A stretch of DNA of 64,000 nucleotides, taken from Byssochlamys sp. IMV 00236 (Eukaryota; Ascomycota; Eurotiomycetes; Eurotiales; Thermoascaceae). Of this stretch, positions 1-10,301 are shown one piece after another. The first letter of the stretch is position 1, and each line of letters begins with the position of its first letter. Both the position numbers and the translations under genes were made by a program. The stretch spans positions 1-64,000 of the forward strand of contig MSJH02000745.1 in NCBI GenBank assembly GCA_001931875.2, written 5' to 3'. The notes beneath the pieces were generated by a model, which worked only from the letters and a program-made list of their open reading frames with translations, did no database searches and was not told the origin of the DNA.

Positions 1-47
1 GAAGGCACAAATGTCACCACCTACACCTGCGTCCTCTATTGTATCCA

Positions 48-1238
48 TTATCGATAACCTTTGACGGAATGGAATTTGTACCTTCCTTTTGGAGTGGGCG
101 CGAATGTCTCAAAATCGCCACCGTTATACACAGCACCGGTTTCTGGATTATACATGCTATCCAACCAGTCTGAAAATGCCCGACAATGATCGAGGAAGGC
201 AGAATCGACCCATGTATATGATGCTTTATACCATATGGGAGAAAGCCCTGTTTCAAGCATGCCAACATATCGAGAGATATGGATTTCAATCATTCCATCC
301 GGTGTAATTATCGCATGGCATCGGCTCCGACAGAAAAGGCAATATAAGAATTGACCTGGATGCATATTTCGGAAAAGACGGTTTGCAAGCACGCCAATAT
401 TATGGTGTGGACACATTGGAATCCTTGCACTCAGGCATAGACGATCAAAGTCATCCAGGTCAAGATCTGAGCGTCTCCCGAGGTAGAAGCTGGATAAGAG
501 ATGCATGGTGTCTAAATTGAACTCCACATGCTCTGAAAAGCAGCCGCCAGCAGAGATCGTAATAGATGAGCCAACTTTCTCTCTACAAGATCTCATTCCT
601 AGCACTAGGGTTCGGAGCTCAGCAAATGTCATTTCATAGCAAATGCCAACCCAGATCTTCCTCCTTTTATATTTGCAGCTGCGGGTAATGGCATCAGAGC
701 AGTTTATCCTCTGCTCTTCAATTGAGAATTTTAAATTGACAGGTTTTTGCGGGGAGTAAAAGGAACTATTCCTTTTCTTTCTGTGAGTCCTCATACACGC
801 CCAGCAACAGAAAGACTCAGTGCCTTTCCCACAGATTTTATCAAATTCCATCAGGCGGAGGATATGAAAACGTGCTTCTGTAAGGCTCCAGCTATTATGT
901 GCCGTTGTAGCCAATTTGTGTCGTATATAAATAAAAGCTCGAATATTAGCTCTCGCATACCAGAGTCGAGTACAGCTAATCATCAAACAGAAGGTCTCGG
1001 TGATAGGGAGATATTGACAGATATGGTCGATTAACTCAACGGGGAGACAGTATAGTGGCCTTTTCGCATTGAGGGTTCGTACTGTGTTCAGTCGTACCGA
1101 ATTGGCGATGTTCATCAATATTTTGGAGTGTTGTCTTGTCCTGTAACCGATCAGAGGCATTTTGTAGGGTAAGGTAAGCGTAGAGAAATGCTCAACATAA
1201 TAAAGAATATGCGATGCGCTGACCTTAAATAAACCCAT
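48..1238 (-). CDS. F-box domain protein
   Basis: A single uninterrupted 396-residue frame starts at an ATG and ends at a TAA. An F-box-like segment lies at about residues 64-100 (LPVELIDHICQYL, then ITETFCLMISCTRLWY); this motif normally binds Skp1 and recruits substrates to SCF ubiquitin ligases. The C-terminal part has scattered Cys/His pairs (CCWACMRTH, CPHH, CLFCRSRC), as often seen in the large, fast-evolving family of fungal F-box proteins whose substrates are unknown. No leucine-rich or WD repeats are visible. The gene diverges from the decarboxylase gene at 2028 across about 0.8 kb. An upstream exon or a later start (Met27) is possible. The F-box call is fairly sure; the target is unknown. 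Confidence 0.75.
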   Translation of the reverse strand: MGLFKVSASHILYYVEHFSTLTLPYKMPLIGYRTRQHSKILMNIANSVRLNTVRTLNAKRPLYCLPVELIDHICQYLPITETFCLMISCTRLWYARANIRAFIYIRHKLATTAHNSWSLTEARFHILRLMEFDKICGKGTESFCCWACMRTHRKKRNSSFYSPQKPVNLKFSIEEQRINCSDAITRSCKYKRRKIWVGICYEMTFAELRTLVLGMRSCREKVGSSITISAGGCFSEHVEFNLDTMHLLSSFYLGRRSDLDLDDFDRLCLSARIPMCPHHNIGVLANRLFRNMHPGQFLYCLFCRSRCHAIITPDGMIEIHISRYVGMLETGLSPIWYKASYTWVDSAFLDHCRAFSDWLDSMYNPETGAVYNGGDFETFAPTPKGRYKFHSVKGYR

Positions 1239-2027
1239 TTCTAATCATCATCAGGTATATTACGAACTGTGAGCGTAATACATTGTGATCTACGTGGTGT
1301 TCAATTACGTTATATACTTGTAGTCCGCCAAGCCTTGTCATACTTAGGTACCCTAAGTATGTATTGGGAGGGTTTGAAGTAGAAAATAGGTATACAAGAA
1401 ACATTTTCAATGTTATTTGAAACCCTAGCACGTTTGGTTTGGTCTGAGATCATTGCTTTAATTGCAAGCAATGCTCTGCCTTGTTATTCAATAGATGAAT
1501 TGGTTGATTTCATGGAGAAATCATGGTGTTGGGCATGTTGTGCGCAGTCGATTACATATGTTTAACTAGTCCCTTGCACCTATCGTGCTGCATTTGGCGA
1601 GTACAACATCCCTACAGGCCCTTTCTGTTTGGAGCCGTTCTCTTTAGAGTGCAGTTACTTGAAACGACAAGTATAAACATGAGGGGAGCAATAATAAGAA
1701 CACTTGCAATGATCATATACTTGGAAGGCATAGTTACGCCTTGTGCTGCGGAATATTGCCGAGTACTTATAGTGCGGAATTATCGGCACCAGACTAGGCT
1801 GGATCTGGCGAAACTACCGCCATACGAAGAGCCAATGGATAAATTAATTTCTATTAATTGACCAAAGAACACTCTGCGCCCTGGGACTCTCGTTCGTTTT
1901 CTCAATTCACACTTTCTCTAGGGGCTGCTGGTGCTTGCTTGTCGGTTGTCAGAGAAAAGAAAAGAAGAAGAAAAAATCTAAGTATCCGCAACCCATTCTT
2001 TACCCCGCGCCAGCGACAATCAGCGAG
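1239..2027. other. Divergent intergenic region between F-box gene and decarboxylase
   Basis: About 790 bp serve as upstream sequence for both the minus-strand F-box gene and the plus-strand decarboxylase gene. A pyrimidine-rich stretch and a purine-rich GAAAAGAAAAGAAG tract lie within 120 bp of the decarboxylase start. A 113-codon open frame at 1523-1861 has no recognisable domain, and I do not treat it as a gene. Confidence 0.4.
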
Positions 2028-3754
2028 ATGGACCGCGAACAGTTCAAGGCCGCTGCACATGCGGCCATCGATGACAGTAAGTTTGGCCTTTGATCGTCCG
2101 TCCGAGATTGATTAAGACGCGATTTCTGTGATAGGGTCGTGCAAATGCTTTGAAGGAGTGGACAACCGCTAAGCAGCATGGAATCGCATAGTCATCGACC
2201 ATTTCGATACCGTCCCCTCGAAGCCTGTTCTGTCCACTGTCCAGCCGGGATATTTGCGTCCTTTGATCCCCGATGCCCCTCCAACCGAGCCGGAAGAATG
2301 GTCTCAGATTCAAGCAGACGTCGACTCCAAGATCAAGCCCGGTCTGACACACTGGCAATCTCCCAACTTCATGGCGTTCTTCCCGGCCGGTGTCACTTAC
2401 CCCAGTATTCTGGGCGAGATGTACTCTGCTGCGTTCAACGCGCCAGCCTTCAATTGGCTCTGCTCGCCAGCGTGTACAGAGCTGGAGACCATCGTGATGG
2501 ATTGGGTCGCCAAGGCATTGGGTCTCCCGGAATGTTTCCTCAGCACCTCGCCAAACGGCGGTGGCGGAATCATCCAGGGAAGTGCGAGTGAAGCCGTAGC
2601 CACGATGATGGTGGCTGCGCGAGAAAGACGTGTCCGGGAACGAGCCTTGGCTGAGGGTCTCAAGGAGGGAACGCAGGAGTACGAAGATCGCACGATGGAG
2701 CTCCGGCCCCGACTGGTCGCCCTGGGCAGTGACCAGGTTCACAGCAGCACGGCCAAGGGGGCTCTGATTGCAGGCACCCGATATCGCAGTGTTCCCACCC
2801 GTCTTGAAGACAACATGGAGATGACGGCCGATGCGCTGCGGGCAGTTCTTGAGCAGTGTGAAAAGGATGGGCTGGAGCCGTATTATATGACCCTGACCAT
2901 GGGAACGACGAGCAGCTGCGCAGTGGACCGTTTCGCCGAGCTCAAGGCGGTCCTGAAGGAAAAGGAATCATGGCAGAGAATATGGGTGCATATCGACGCT
3001 GCCTATGCGGGAGCGGCTTTGGTGGCCGACGAGTATCAGCAGATCGCGCAGGAGTGGGCCGAAGGAATCGACAGTTTCGAAATGAACATGCACAAATGGC
3101 TCCTGGTCAATTTTGACGCTGGGTGAGTTCAGAATATCGATTCTATGTGAAATGAAACGGGACTAACTGAGTCTCTTCAGGTGCTGCTTCGTCCGCAACC
3201 GCTTGGATCTGACAACCTCCTTGGATATCACGCCGGCATACCTGCGCAACCCTTACTCAGAAACAGGATCGGTGATCGACTACCGGAACTGGCAGATTCC
3301 CCTGGGTCGGCGGTTTCGTGCATTGAAGATCTGGTTCGTCATGCGCAGCTACGGATTGGTTGGCCTGAAGAACCACATCAGGAAATGCGTGTCCATTGGA
3401 GACGTCTTCACAGACTTGGTTCGCAGCCGGCCAGACCTCTTCGAGATCATCACCAAGCCTGCCTTTGCGCTCACGGTGTTGCGCGTCCGCAACCCCAAGG
3501 CAGTGACAGCCAACGGCACGGCCCACACCGTTGCCCAGCCCGACGAAGTCTCTCACGATCTGACGAAAGAAGTCTACGAGCGGATTAATGCAGCGGGTGA
3601 AATTTTCATCACTTCTAGCGTTATTGCCGGTATATACGTGATCCGCGTTGTTGGTGCCAGCCCGACTGTCGAGGAGAAGCACCTCCGACGGGCTTTCGAT
3701 ATTCTGGTCACGACCACGGAGGCGGTTCTCAAACAGAAAATGGAGAAAGCATGA
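2028..3754 (+). CDS. PLP-dependent group II (aromatic amino acid type) decarboxylase
   Basis: Three exons are inferred: 2028-2076, 2192-3122 and 3181-3754, giving 517 residues. Phase is kept at both joins: the first rebuilds an Ile codon before DHFDTVPSKPVL, the second a Gly codon before CCFVRNRLDL. The product resembles aromatic-L-amino-acid (tyrosine/tryptophan/DOPA) decarboxylases, which are cytosolic PLP enzymes releasing CO2 from amino acids. Visible signatures are HWQSPNFMAFFPA near residue 70, the N-terminal GYLRPLIPD segment, HIDAAYAGAAL, and the Schiff-base lysine in NMHKWLLVNFD at about residue 318. Family members usually have NPHK or NAHK, so Met before the His is a small variation. 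The length is typical. The substrate cannot be read from the sequence. No partner biosynthetic gene lies next to it. Confidence 0.9.
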
Positions 3755-4712
3755 TCAGCCTCCTCTCTGGCTGAATTCTCGATGGGTATTCTATAGATAT
3801 GCGATTTCTTTTTGCGTTTTTTATTTCATGTCAACCGACGCCAGCGATGTACAGTCACGATCTCCTCTCCGATGTCAGAAGAGACATGGATACGATATAG
3901 ACAGACCAGTTATGGGCACATATCTCTTGATTCTCCAGTCTTCTTAGAAGATCTTCACTCTTTTTTTTTTTCATTACAACATGTTGTAGCATCCTACTCT
4001 GGAGCAATATCAGAGATCCACCATGATTTCCACTCTAGGCAAGATAATGTCTATCTCCCAGAACTACTTAACTGGCGGGGAACTTCATCCGGCCGGTGAT
4101 TTGTGATGTCATACTGTAGAAAGGGTGTACAGAACAAGCCTGTTGACAATCTTGTCTGTGCACATCTTACATTTATGAACTGGATCTGGACTCTTGAAGC
4201 CTCATGTGGTGGTCTTTCTCTCTCCCACGAGACATCTTTCTTATAGCACGTGATCCTGTCACACTGTGGCCAGAGATTTCTTTGTTGGAAAATCTCTCAG
4301 TCGGGCGCAGTGATCAATCCATCCCAGGGCAGTGCTGTCTATCGACCTGGCCGCGATAGAGCCTGCAAAATGACAGACACATTCGTCCATCTTGTCTCGC
4401 CGGATCGATCGTGATTCTCAAGATACAAGCCACCATCCCCCGCCAAGTGCCTGAACCATCGTCTCGAACTCCGCAAACATGTCCCTGTGGCGGGATCCGC
4501 CGTGGGGCATTGGAAACTCCAGACAACACGCTCTATTTGGCGGATTAGCAAGTCCGGCCAACGCGAACCCTCTAGGGCCAGCGATGCCATGCGAAACGTC
4601 ATCTGGGGGAGTCTCGTACGGGAGCCTGTCGGATCCCCTGACCCTCTTGGATTCAACCACTACCTCGAGCACCACGACTCCCGCTCTGCACCTGCATATC
4701 AGCCACGAGACT
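3755..4712. other. Intergenic region, decarboxylase to Asp-box gene
   Basis: Nearly 1 kb without a convincing gene. It contains a T10-11 tract near 3961 and probably the decarboxylase 3' UTR. Its last 234 bases are open in frame with the Asp-box gene, but the translation there is low-complexity and unlike the family, so I read it as 5' leader. Confidence 0.4.
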
Positions 4713-5810
4713 ATGCCCGGACATCTTGGTCAGAAGATCTTGAAGACCTTTGGTCTGGACGAACCGAAGCCGCGCGAGGCGACGCCTACTGGAGATGTGC
4801 CCGGCAGGGCAGACGTCCACCACCAGGACGAGCGCATCCTCTCCGAGTTCGCTAATAACGGGACCTATCCGCGCCTCGCTCGCCTGTCGGATGGCTCCAT
4901 CTTGTCCGCGACGACACGCCGCGAAGGGCCCCAGCGTGTGCTCCAAGTCTCCAAGAGCACCGACGGTGGCCATCGTTTCTTTACCTGGGGTGAGGTGACA
5001 CGCGGAAATGGCGACATCGACAATCTATACCTGCTCGAGGTCGCGCCCAACAAGGTGCTGGCCGCCTTTCGCAACCACGACTTGGGTCCCCATGGCCCTA
5101 CGCACTTCCGCATTACCGTCTGCCAGTCCACCGATGGTGGCAAGAGCTGGTCCTATCTCAGCCAGGCTGCTGAGAAGGCAGCTCCGTTTGGGCTCTGGGA
5201 ACCGTTTATGCGCCTTGGACGCGGGGGCGAGGTGCAGATGACGTTTTCTCAAGAATTTGCTCCCGAAGACCAGGACACCATGCTCGTGGTCTCCCACGAC
5301 CAAGGCAAGACTTGGTCCAAGCCCGTCGTCGTAGCCGGCGCCGACGAGAGGCTTCGGGACGGAATGACAGGCATCGCCGATACCAGAGACAACGGGCAGG
5401 ATGCTCTCGTCATGGTCTTCGAGACGACCAGATACGGAACGTTCTGTATTGAAGCTGTTATCTCGTATGATGATGGTGTCAGCTGGCAGCGTCGTCAACC
5501 AGTCTATATCCCTCCTCGTGGGCGCAACGCAGGCTCCCCACAGATTGCTTCTTTTGCAGATGGCTCTCTGGCCGTCGTGTTCATGACCGACGAGGAGGTC
5601 CAACACTGCCACTGGCCAGGCCGAGCAGCTGTCAAGGCAGTCTTCTCAGGGCCACCGCAGCATGGAAAGCTGCACTGGACTCCACCGACCCTCGTCGGCC
5701 CAGAGGCCAGCGTGTGGCCGGGCATCATGGCCATTGACGAAAAATCCGTCCTGGCTACTTACGACCATGGCGGACCGCGAGGTAAACTGATCACTTGGCA
5801 CGCAAAATAA
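4713..5810 (+). CDS. Asp-box (BNR repeat) sialidase-fold protein
   Basis: An intronless 365-residue frame from ATG 4713. Four Asp boxes of the form S-x-D-x-G-x-x-(W/F) are visible at about residues 82 (STDGGHRF), 139 (STDGGKSW), 194 (SHDQGKTW) and 251 (SYDDGVSW). Their spacing suits a six-bladed beta-propeller of the sialidase superfamily. An early NGTYPRLARLSDGSIL segment matches the start of blade 1 in fungal BNR-repeat proteins. Such folds include sialidases and exo-arabinanases (GH93-like), but no catalytic set can be assigned by eye. No signal peptide is seen with this start, so a cytosolic role is possible. The frame stays open to an upstream ATG at 4479. I prefer 4713 because MPGHLGQKILKTFGLDEPK reads like the family N-terminus. 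Confidence 0.8.
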   Translation: MPGHLGQKILKTFGLDEPKPREATPTGDVPGRADVHHQDERILSEFANNGTYPRLARLSDGSILSATTRREGPQRVLQVSKSTDGGHRFFTWGEVTRGNGDIDNLYLLEVAPNKVLAAFRNHDLGPHGPTHFRITVCQSTDGGKSWSYLSQAAEKAAPFGLWEPFMRLGRGGEVQMTFSQEFAPEDQDTMLVVSHDQGKTWSKPVVVAGADERLRDGMTGIADTRDNGQDALVMVFETTRYGTFCIEAVISYDDGVSWQRRQPVYIPPRGRNAGSPQIASFADGSLAVVFMTDEEVQHCHWPGRAAVKAVFSGPPQHGKLHWTPPTLVGPEASVWPGIMAIDEKSVLATYDHGGPRGKLITWHAK

Positions 5811-6564
5811 TTGACTCTCGGAGCGTTTTTACCTATTTTGACGTCGTCTCGACCCGTTTTCTTTTCATTCTAGTGAATGTCCTTGATGGACTTACTATGA
5901 GTGTTCTTTCGGTTCGTATGAAGCTCTCATGCACCTAGGTATGCCGTTACCTAGTCTTAGCTCGGCCTGTCCTAAGTTTCTTTTTACCCTACTGTCCGGG
6001 TGAACTACCAAAAAAAATCCTCCTCAAAGGTCATAAAAATAGTAGCCTTGATGCCTGAGGAGATGTTGCTCTGTAGCCTACGTGAAATTTCTTGCGAATC
6101 AATAATTAGTCACGACTATCGGATGACATATCTAAGCTTTCCTTTCCAGTATACAAAATGTCAGCCAATAAAGTCGGGCACTATACAGGAATGTTCTAAC
6201 AATTATTGCATACGCTTGAGATTCTGACTACCCGAGTAAGAATTCCGCGCGCAAGGGGGCTGCTTACTTGATTCATATTTTTCATTAATAATAATTTAAT
6301 CTCCACTGTAAGCAGCAGTGCTGCAGCTAGTTACTTACCTCGTATTTGTGCCGTCTTTCGCTCACCGCACTAGGATAAGATGCAACTGGAGTAGTGGGTC
6401 CTTGTGTTTAACTTGATCCCTTCGATATATGCAAGATTCTAGCCAGCTTTAATTATTAATAGACCATTGAGTTCCTATTATCATATCTGATCAGATCTAC
6501 GATTGAGTTCCCTTCTAGTGTCCCCGGATACTTAGATCAGCGCTATACGGATACTTCAACGACC
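5811..6564. other. Intergenic region, Asp-box gene to GNAT gene
   Basis: About 750 bp, AT-rich, with no supported gene. A small palindrome-like GCAGCAGTGCTGCAGC lies near 6313. A 75-codon frame at 6000-6227 has no domain and is not called. Confidence 0.4.
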
Positions 6565-7411
6565 ATGACTGCCGAGATCGGTAATGTTACTGATTCCGCC
6601 ACGAGCGCCAACGCGCCAAAAAGTACCGTCACGTCTTCATCTACCCTTCGTGTGGAACATGCCACAGTCTCTGACGTCGAAGAACTTACCGATATCTGGT
6701 ATGCTTCCTTCGGATCCAGTCTCGGAAATATGTTCCCTGACACGCCCGCGGTGCGCCAATGGTGGAACGACGCCCACCGGGACGATATCCTGAACAAGCC
6801 TTTCCAGCACTACCTGAAGGTCATCGATACAGCTAGTGACGGGAAGATTATCGCGTATGCGAAGTGGGATTTTTCCGTGCCTGCGGAGAGAGGTAGTCGG
6901 TTCCCACCATGGCATGAGGAATGCGACAAGGAGCTGTGTAGTCGGCTCTTTGACACTCTGGAAACTGAGCGGGAGAGACTGTTGGGTGGGAAGAAGAATT
7001 ATTGTATGTTTTTTTTTTCTCCATTTCGTTTTGATTGGTATTTCCTTTCCTTGATTATATTATTGTTATTATTGGTGATGGACAAAACCCAGTTAGTTAG
7101 TTGGATAACCCAGTCTGAAGGAAGAAGGTGGGAAGAGATCGATCGATCGATTATTACTAACGCAGTAAACAGATCTCGATATGCTAGCCACGCGCCCAGA
7201 ACATGAACGAAGAGGCGCAGGCTCCATGCTAGTTCAGTGGGGATGTGATATCGCCGATGAAAATGGAGTACCTGCGTATATCGACGCGAGCAAAGCTGGT
7301 GCCCCACTCTACAAGAAGTTTGGTTTTGAAGATAGAACCGAGCCGGGGCTTGGCTTTCCAGGTATAGCATCGATGGTTCGGGAACCTAGGGCTCGAAATC
7401 AGGAGAAATGA
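6565..7411 (+). CDS. GNAT-family N-acetyltransferase
   Basis: Two exons, 6565-7003 and 7173-7411, give 225 residues. The 169-nt intron has a GTATGT donor, a TACTAAC branch point and a CAG acceptor, and rebuilds a Tyr codon. It contains a T11 run, ATT repeats and GATC repeats. The second exon holds the acetyl-CoA-binding signature: LDMLATRPEHERRGAGSMLV corresponds to motif A (R-x-x-G-x-G), followed by the late beta strand YIDASKAGAPLYKKFGF. This pattern is common in small fungal GNATs that acetylate unidentified small molecules or amines. The first 30 residues are Ser/Thr-rich and probably disordered. No targeting signal is seen. The family is well supported; the substrate is unknown. Confidence 0.88.
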
Positions 7412-7908
7412 GAGCCGTGGCTATTGTTTTATACCCTAGGGAAATCAGTCCTATCTAGTGTCATCATGGATGTCCGCCATGATCGGCAGACTTGAGAAAA
7501 AGTAATGGGGGAGTTATCTGAGAGATAATATCAATCAGATATTGTTAAACAGCGTTGATATTGCATACGGTAGCTTCGACTAGGAATTGGATAGTTGCTA
7601 ACGAACCATGGTGACGGAGAAATCTCGGGGCCAATGAAGAAGTGGATAGTCCAATCCAACAATACAAACCGTCATTAACAATTGATGTGCATTCCAATTG
7701 CTAGTTTCCTCATGGAATAGTCATTTGTGTCTTTATTTACATGAAATAATGGTATTTGGAAAGGGATATTTAATTTATGCGATAGGAGCAAGTGTTTCCA
7801 GCCGGACAAGGATGCCATGACTGAACCCGTGCTCCGCTAAGCTTCCTTCTTCTCACACATTTGACTATACTGTATGATCATCAGACCAGTGTAGCTTTTG
7901 CTGAACAT

Positions 7909-7946
<38 letters not shown>

Positions 7947-10204
7947 CCATAATAATAGCGCAGCCTCATCTAGAATATCAGAGACACAGTGCCGGGATAA
8001 GGAATTGCTCCAACCAGTCACGACCTGCAGGCTGGGTCATGTGCGACGCGAGATATTCACACAGCAATGTTTTTCGCCTTGGTAATACGTTGATCTTTAC
8101 TGGAGAACAAGATGAATGCTGACCGTCATGTCTCTAGAAATCCCTCATGGGGCTCTGAGGGCAGAGACTAGCCCCCTCAAGGGTCAATTGATGGCAAACG
8201 GCGAAAAGGGCGCTGCATGATAGCCAACAACGCCATGATCTCATTGAGGCACGTTCATCTGCAGCGTCGCTCGATTAAATGCATCCTTGAGCTAGACTAT
8301 CGGCCGAGATGCTTGGCTCTAATCATAATGAGATGGGCTGCATGTTGTTCCACGCGCTTCTGTGCTTTTGCTAACCGGCTACAGAAACGACGTATAGAAC
8401 CGACTACAGAACCAACATACGGAGTACTGCATACAGTGCATCTCAGACGGACCACTAACAAGCCGGAAATAGCTTTCATTACCAAGCCCTATTACTTGGC
8501 ATCCATTCGATACCAGATTCCGCCTAATACAGTAGTACCCCACGGCTGGAAATACGTACCAGGCTCATAAGCGTTTATTTTTGCTGCTCAGGAATAAAGT
8601 AGAAAGTGAGTGATGTACGCCGAGACCAGTGGTAGTCTTTAGCGGCGGTTAGAGTAGACTAACTATCCCGCTTCCCTGAAGAAGCGGAGAAATTCAACAG
8701 TCCACTGTACCGGAAGCAAGTGGTTTCACTCTCTTCGTTGCTAGCAACGCTCTCGTTGGATTAATTAATTCGCGGATTCCATCACGCGCATCCTTTCCTC
8801 CGGAATCTAGATAATCTGGTCGCCTTTTCTGCGCCTCTTGTGGTATATTCCGCGGATGCCCGGTGTTGAATTGACCGCCAGCCGCTCCTTTGCAGGGATA
8901 TCTCCAGGAACCGTGTTTATCGAAGAGCCTGGCTATATGCAGTGGTCCACCAATAGCAGCATTTGCATATTATACCACAGAAACCAAGCGTCTCAGGATT
9001 CAGCGGCAGAAGCTTGAGGTATAGCGGTCGACGTGCAATATCCACAAGAAGCAGCTCCCAGATGGTATCTGGCCGCTATGTCTTCATTATTGCGAGATTG
9101 CCATTGAACCATCGAAGATTAAAACAGAGCCAAGACCAGTGGTGGAATACATACGTGTTGATAATTGCCACTAACGTCTTGGTATCGGCAACGAAGCATG
9201 GTGTCGTCAATTGTCTGTCTCTGGGTCTCGGTAGCGACGAGTCTTGGCCCGGTTGAGCTCCTGGGCTATCGCACCACCAAGTTCAACAGGGACCTGCATC
9301 AACTTGTACGCTTTCCGTATGGTTCGACTGCACTGAGGCTAGTCTATCGGAAAAACAGTTCGGAAACAGGAACAGTAAACAAAGTGGTGCAGATCTGTCG
9401 CTGCTCCAGACTCCAGCTATTACCAAGCAGCACGGCCTCGACCGCCCCGGATCACAGATCGTTTAACTAAGCGCGATGATCATGATACGCATTGCGGCGG
9501 TAAGGCTTTTCAATTCACCTCCCGAGAGATCACTTCCACCGGTGTCATGGAAGTTTCTTGTTAACGGTTTCGGCCCTAGTTGACCTTGTGCAATATCGCC
9601 CACTCTCCATTCAAGTTGTTCAACAGACGACTATACCGCGGATCGCCGTGTGATAGTAAATTCATTGCACATTATTGGCTGCTTACCTCTCCAGTTTAGG
9701 AGTAATTTTTCTGTCTTCGATATATTCCATGCGTCCAAACACGCTGGAACTCTTTCTTCATGATTCTTGCTTTTTCCTTAGGGCCGGACACGGCTCGGAA
9801 TGGCATGTACATACGGCTACATGCATTCCAAGCTTCTGCTGACGCTATTTCAGAACCCATTGGGTCACACAAGAGACGGAAGAGATGTCTAGCTGGATCT
9901 ATGTGGGGACAGTGGTGTCGATTCCGTATTACTATAGGAGGCAATATTGACCAGGCCAAAAAAGAGTACTGGCCGTGATGCTTGGCTACCATGTGGTGTA
10001 TCCATTTGCACCATGTTAGCTAAGGGTGTGATCATGCAGTTCCTGTTTCTACCAAGAGAAAGTATCGGCGACTTAGAGTGGCCCTATCTCCATCGCGGTC
10101 ACCCGTGTGGTCCCCTGCGGATCAGTTGAGTTCTTCAGGCCCATCTACAGATGGCTGTTCGGCCTGTATCTCTATACCGTCTCTCCGGGGCGCGCTACCA
10201 GACT
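7412..10204. other. Gene-poor stretch upstream of the catalase
   Basis: About 2.8 kb with no convincing coding region. It contains a (TCA)n microsatellite at 7911-7946 and several short frames (8217-8570, 8963-9256, 9165-9470) that show no conserved domain. One minus-strand frame at 9696-9992 starts at an ATG and contains HCPHIDP and Arg/Lys-rich segments. It could be a relic of a Cys/His protein, but this is weak. The stretch may simply be a long catalase promoter plus decayed sequence. Confidence 0.3.
7911..7946. repeat. (TCA)n trinucleotide microsatellite
   Basis: About twelve perfect TCA/ATC units in a row in non-coding DNA, ending at an imperfect CACCAT. On one frame it would encode poly-His and on another poly-Ile, but it lies outside any supported gene. 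Confidence 0.95.
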
Positions 10205-10205
10205 T

Positions 10206-10211
10206 TATAAA
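10206..10211 (+). promoter_or_regulatory. Candidate TATA box of the catalase gene
   Basis: TATAAA lies 91 bases upstream of the catalase start codon at 10302, a usual distance for fungal genes. Inference from motif and position only. Confidence 0.4.
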
Positions 10212-10301
10212 CGAGTACCTTCCCCATCCTCATGGAGACCTTGTGCTCAAGCTCTGCTTCCTATCCTTCTGACGGCCTTATATGCTATGAAGCCTGACAA
10301 G

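Noticed and set aside
1523..1861. 113-codon plus-strand frame upstream of the decarboxylase
   Set aside because: No domain, unusual composition, and it lies in the promoter of a supported gene.
4479..4712. N-terminal extension of the Asp-box protein
   Set aside because: Open in frame but low-complexity and unlike the family; ATG 4713 gives a natural N-terminus.
7861..8085. Poly-His protein encoded by the (TCA)n repeat
   Set aside because: Product of a microsatellite in non-coding DNA; the alternative frame gives poly-Ile.
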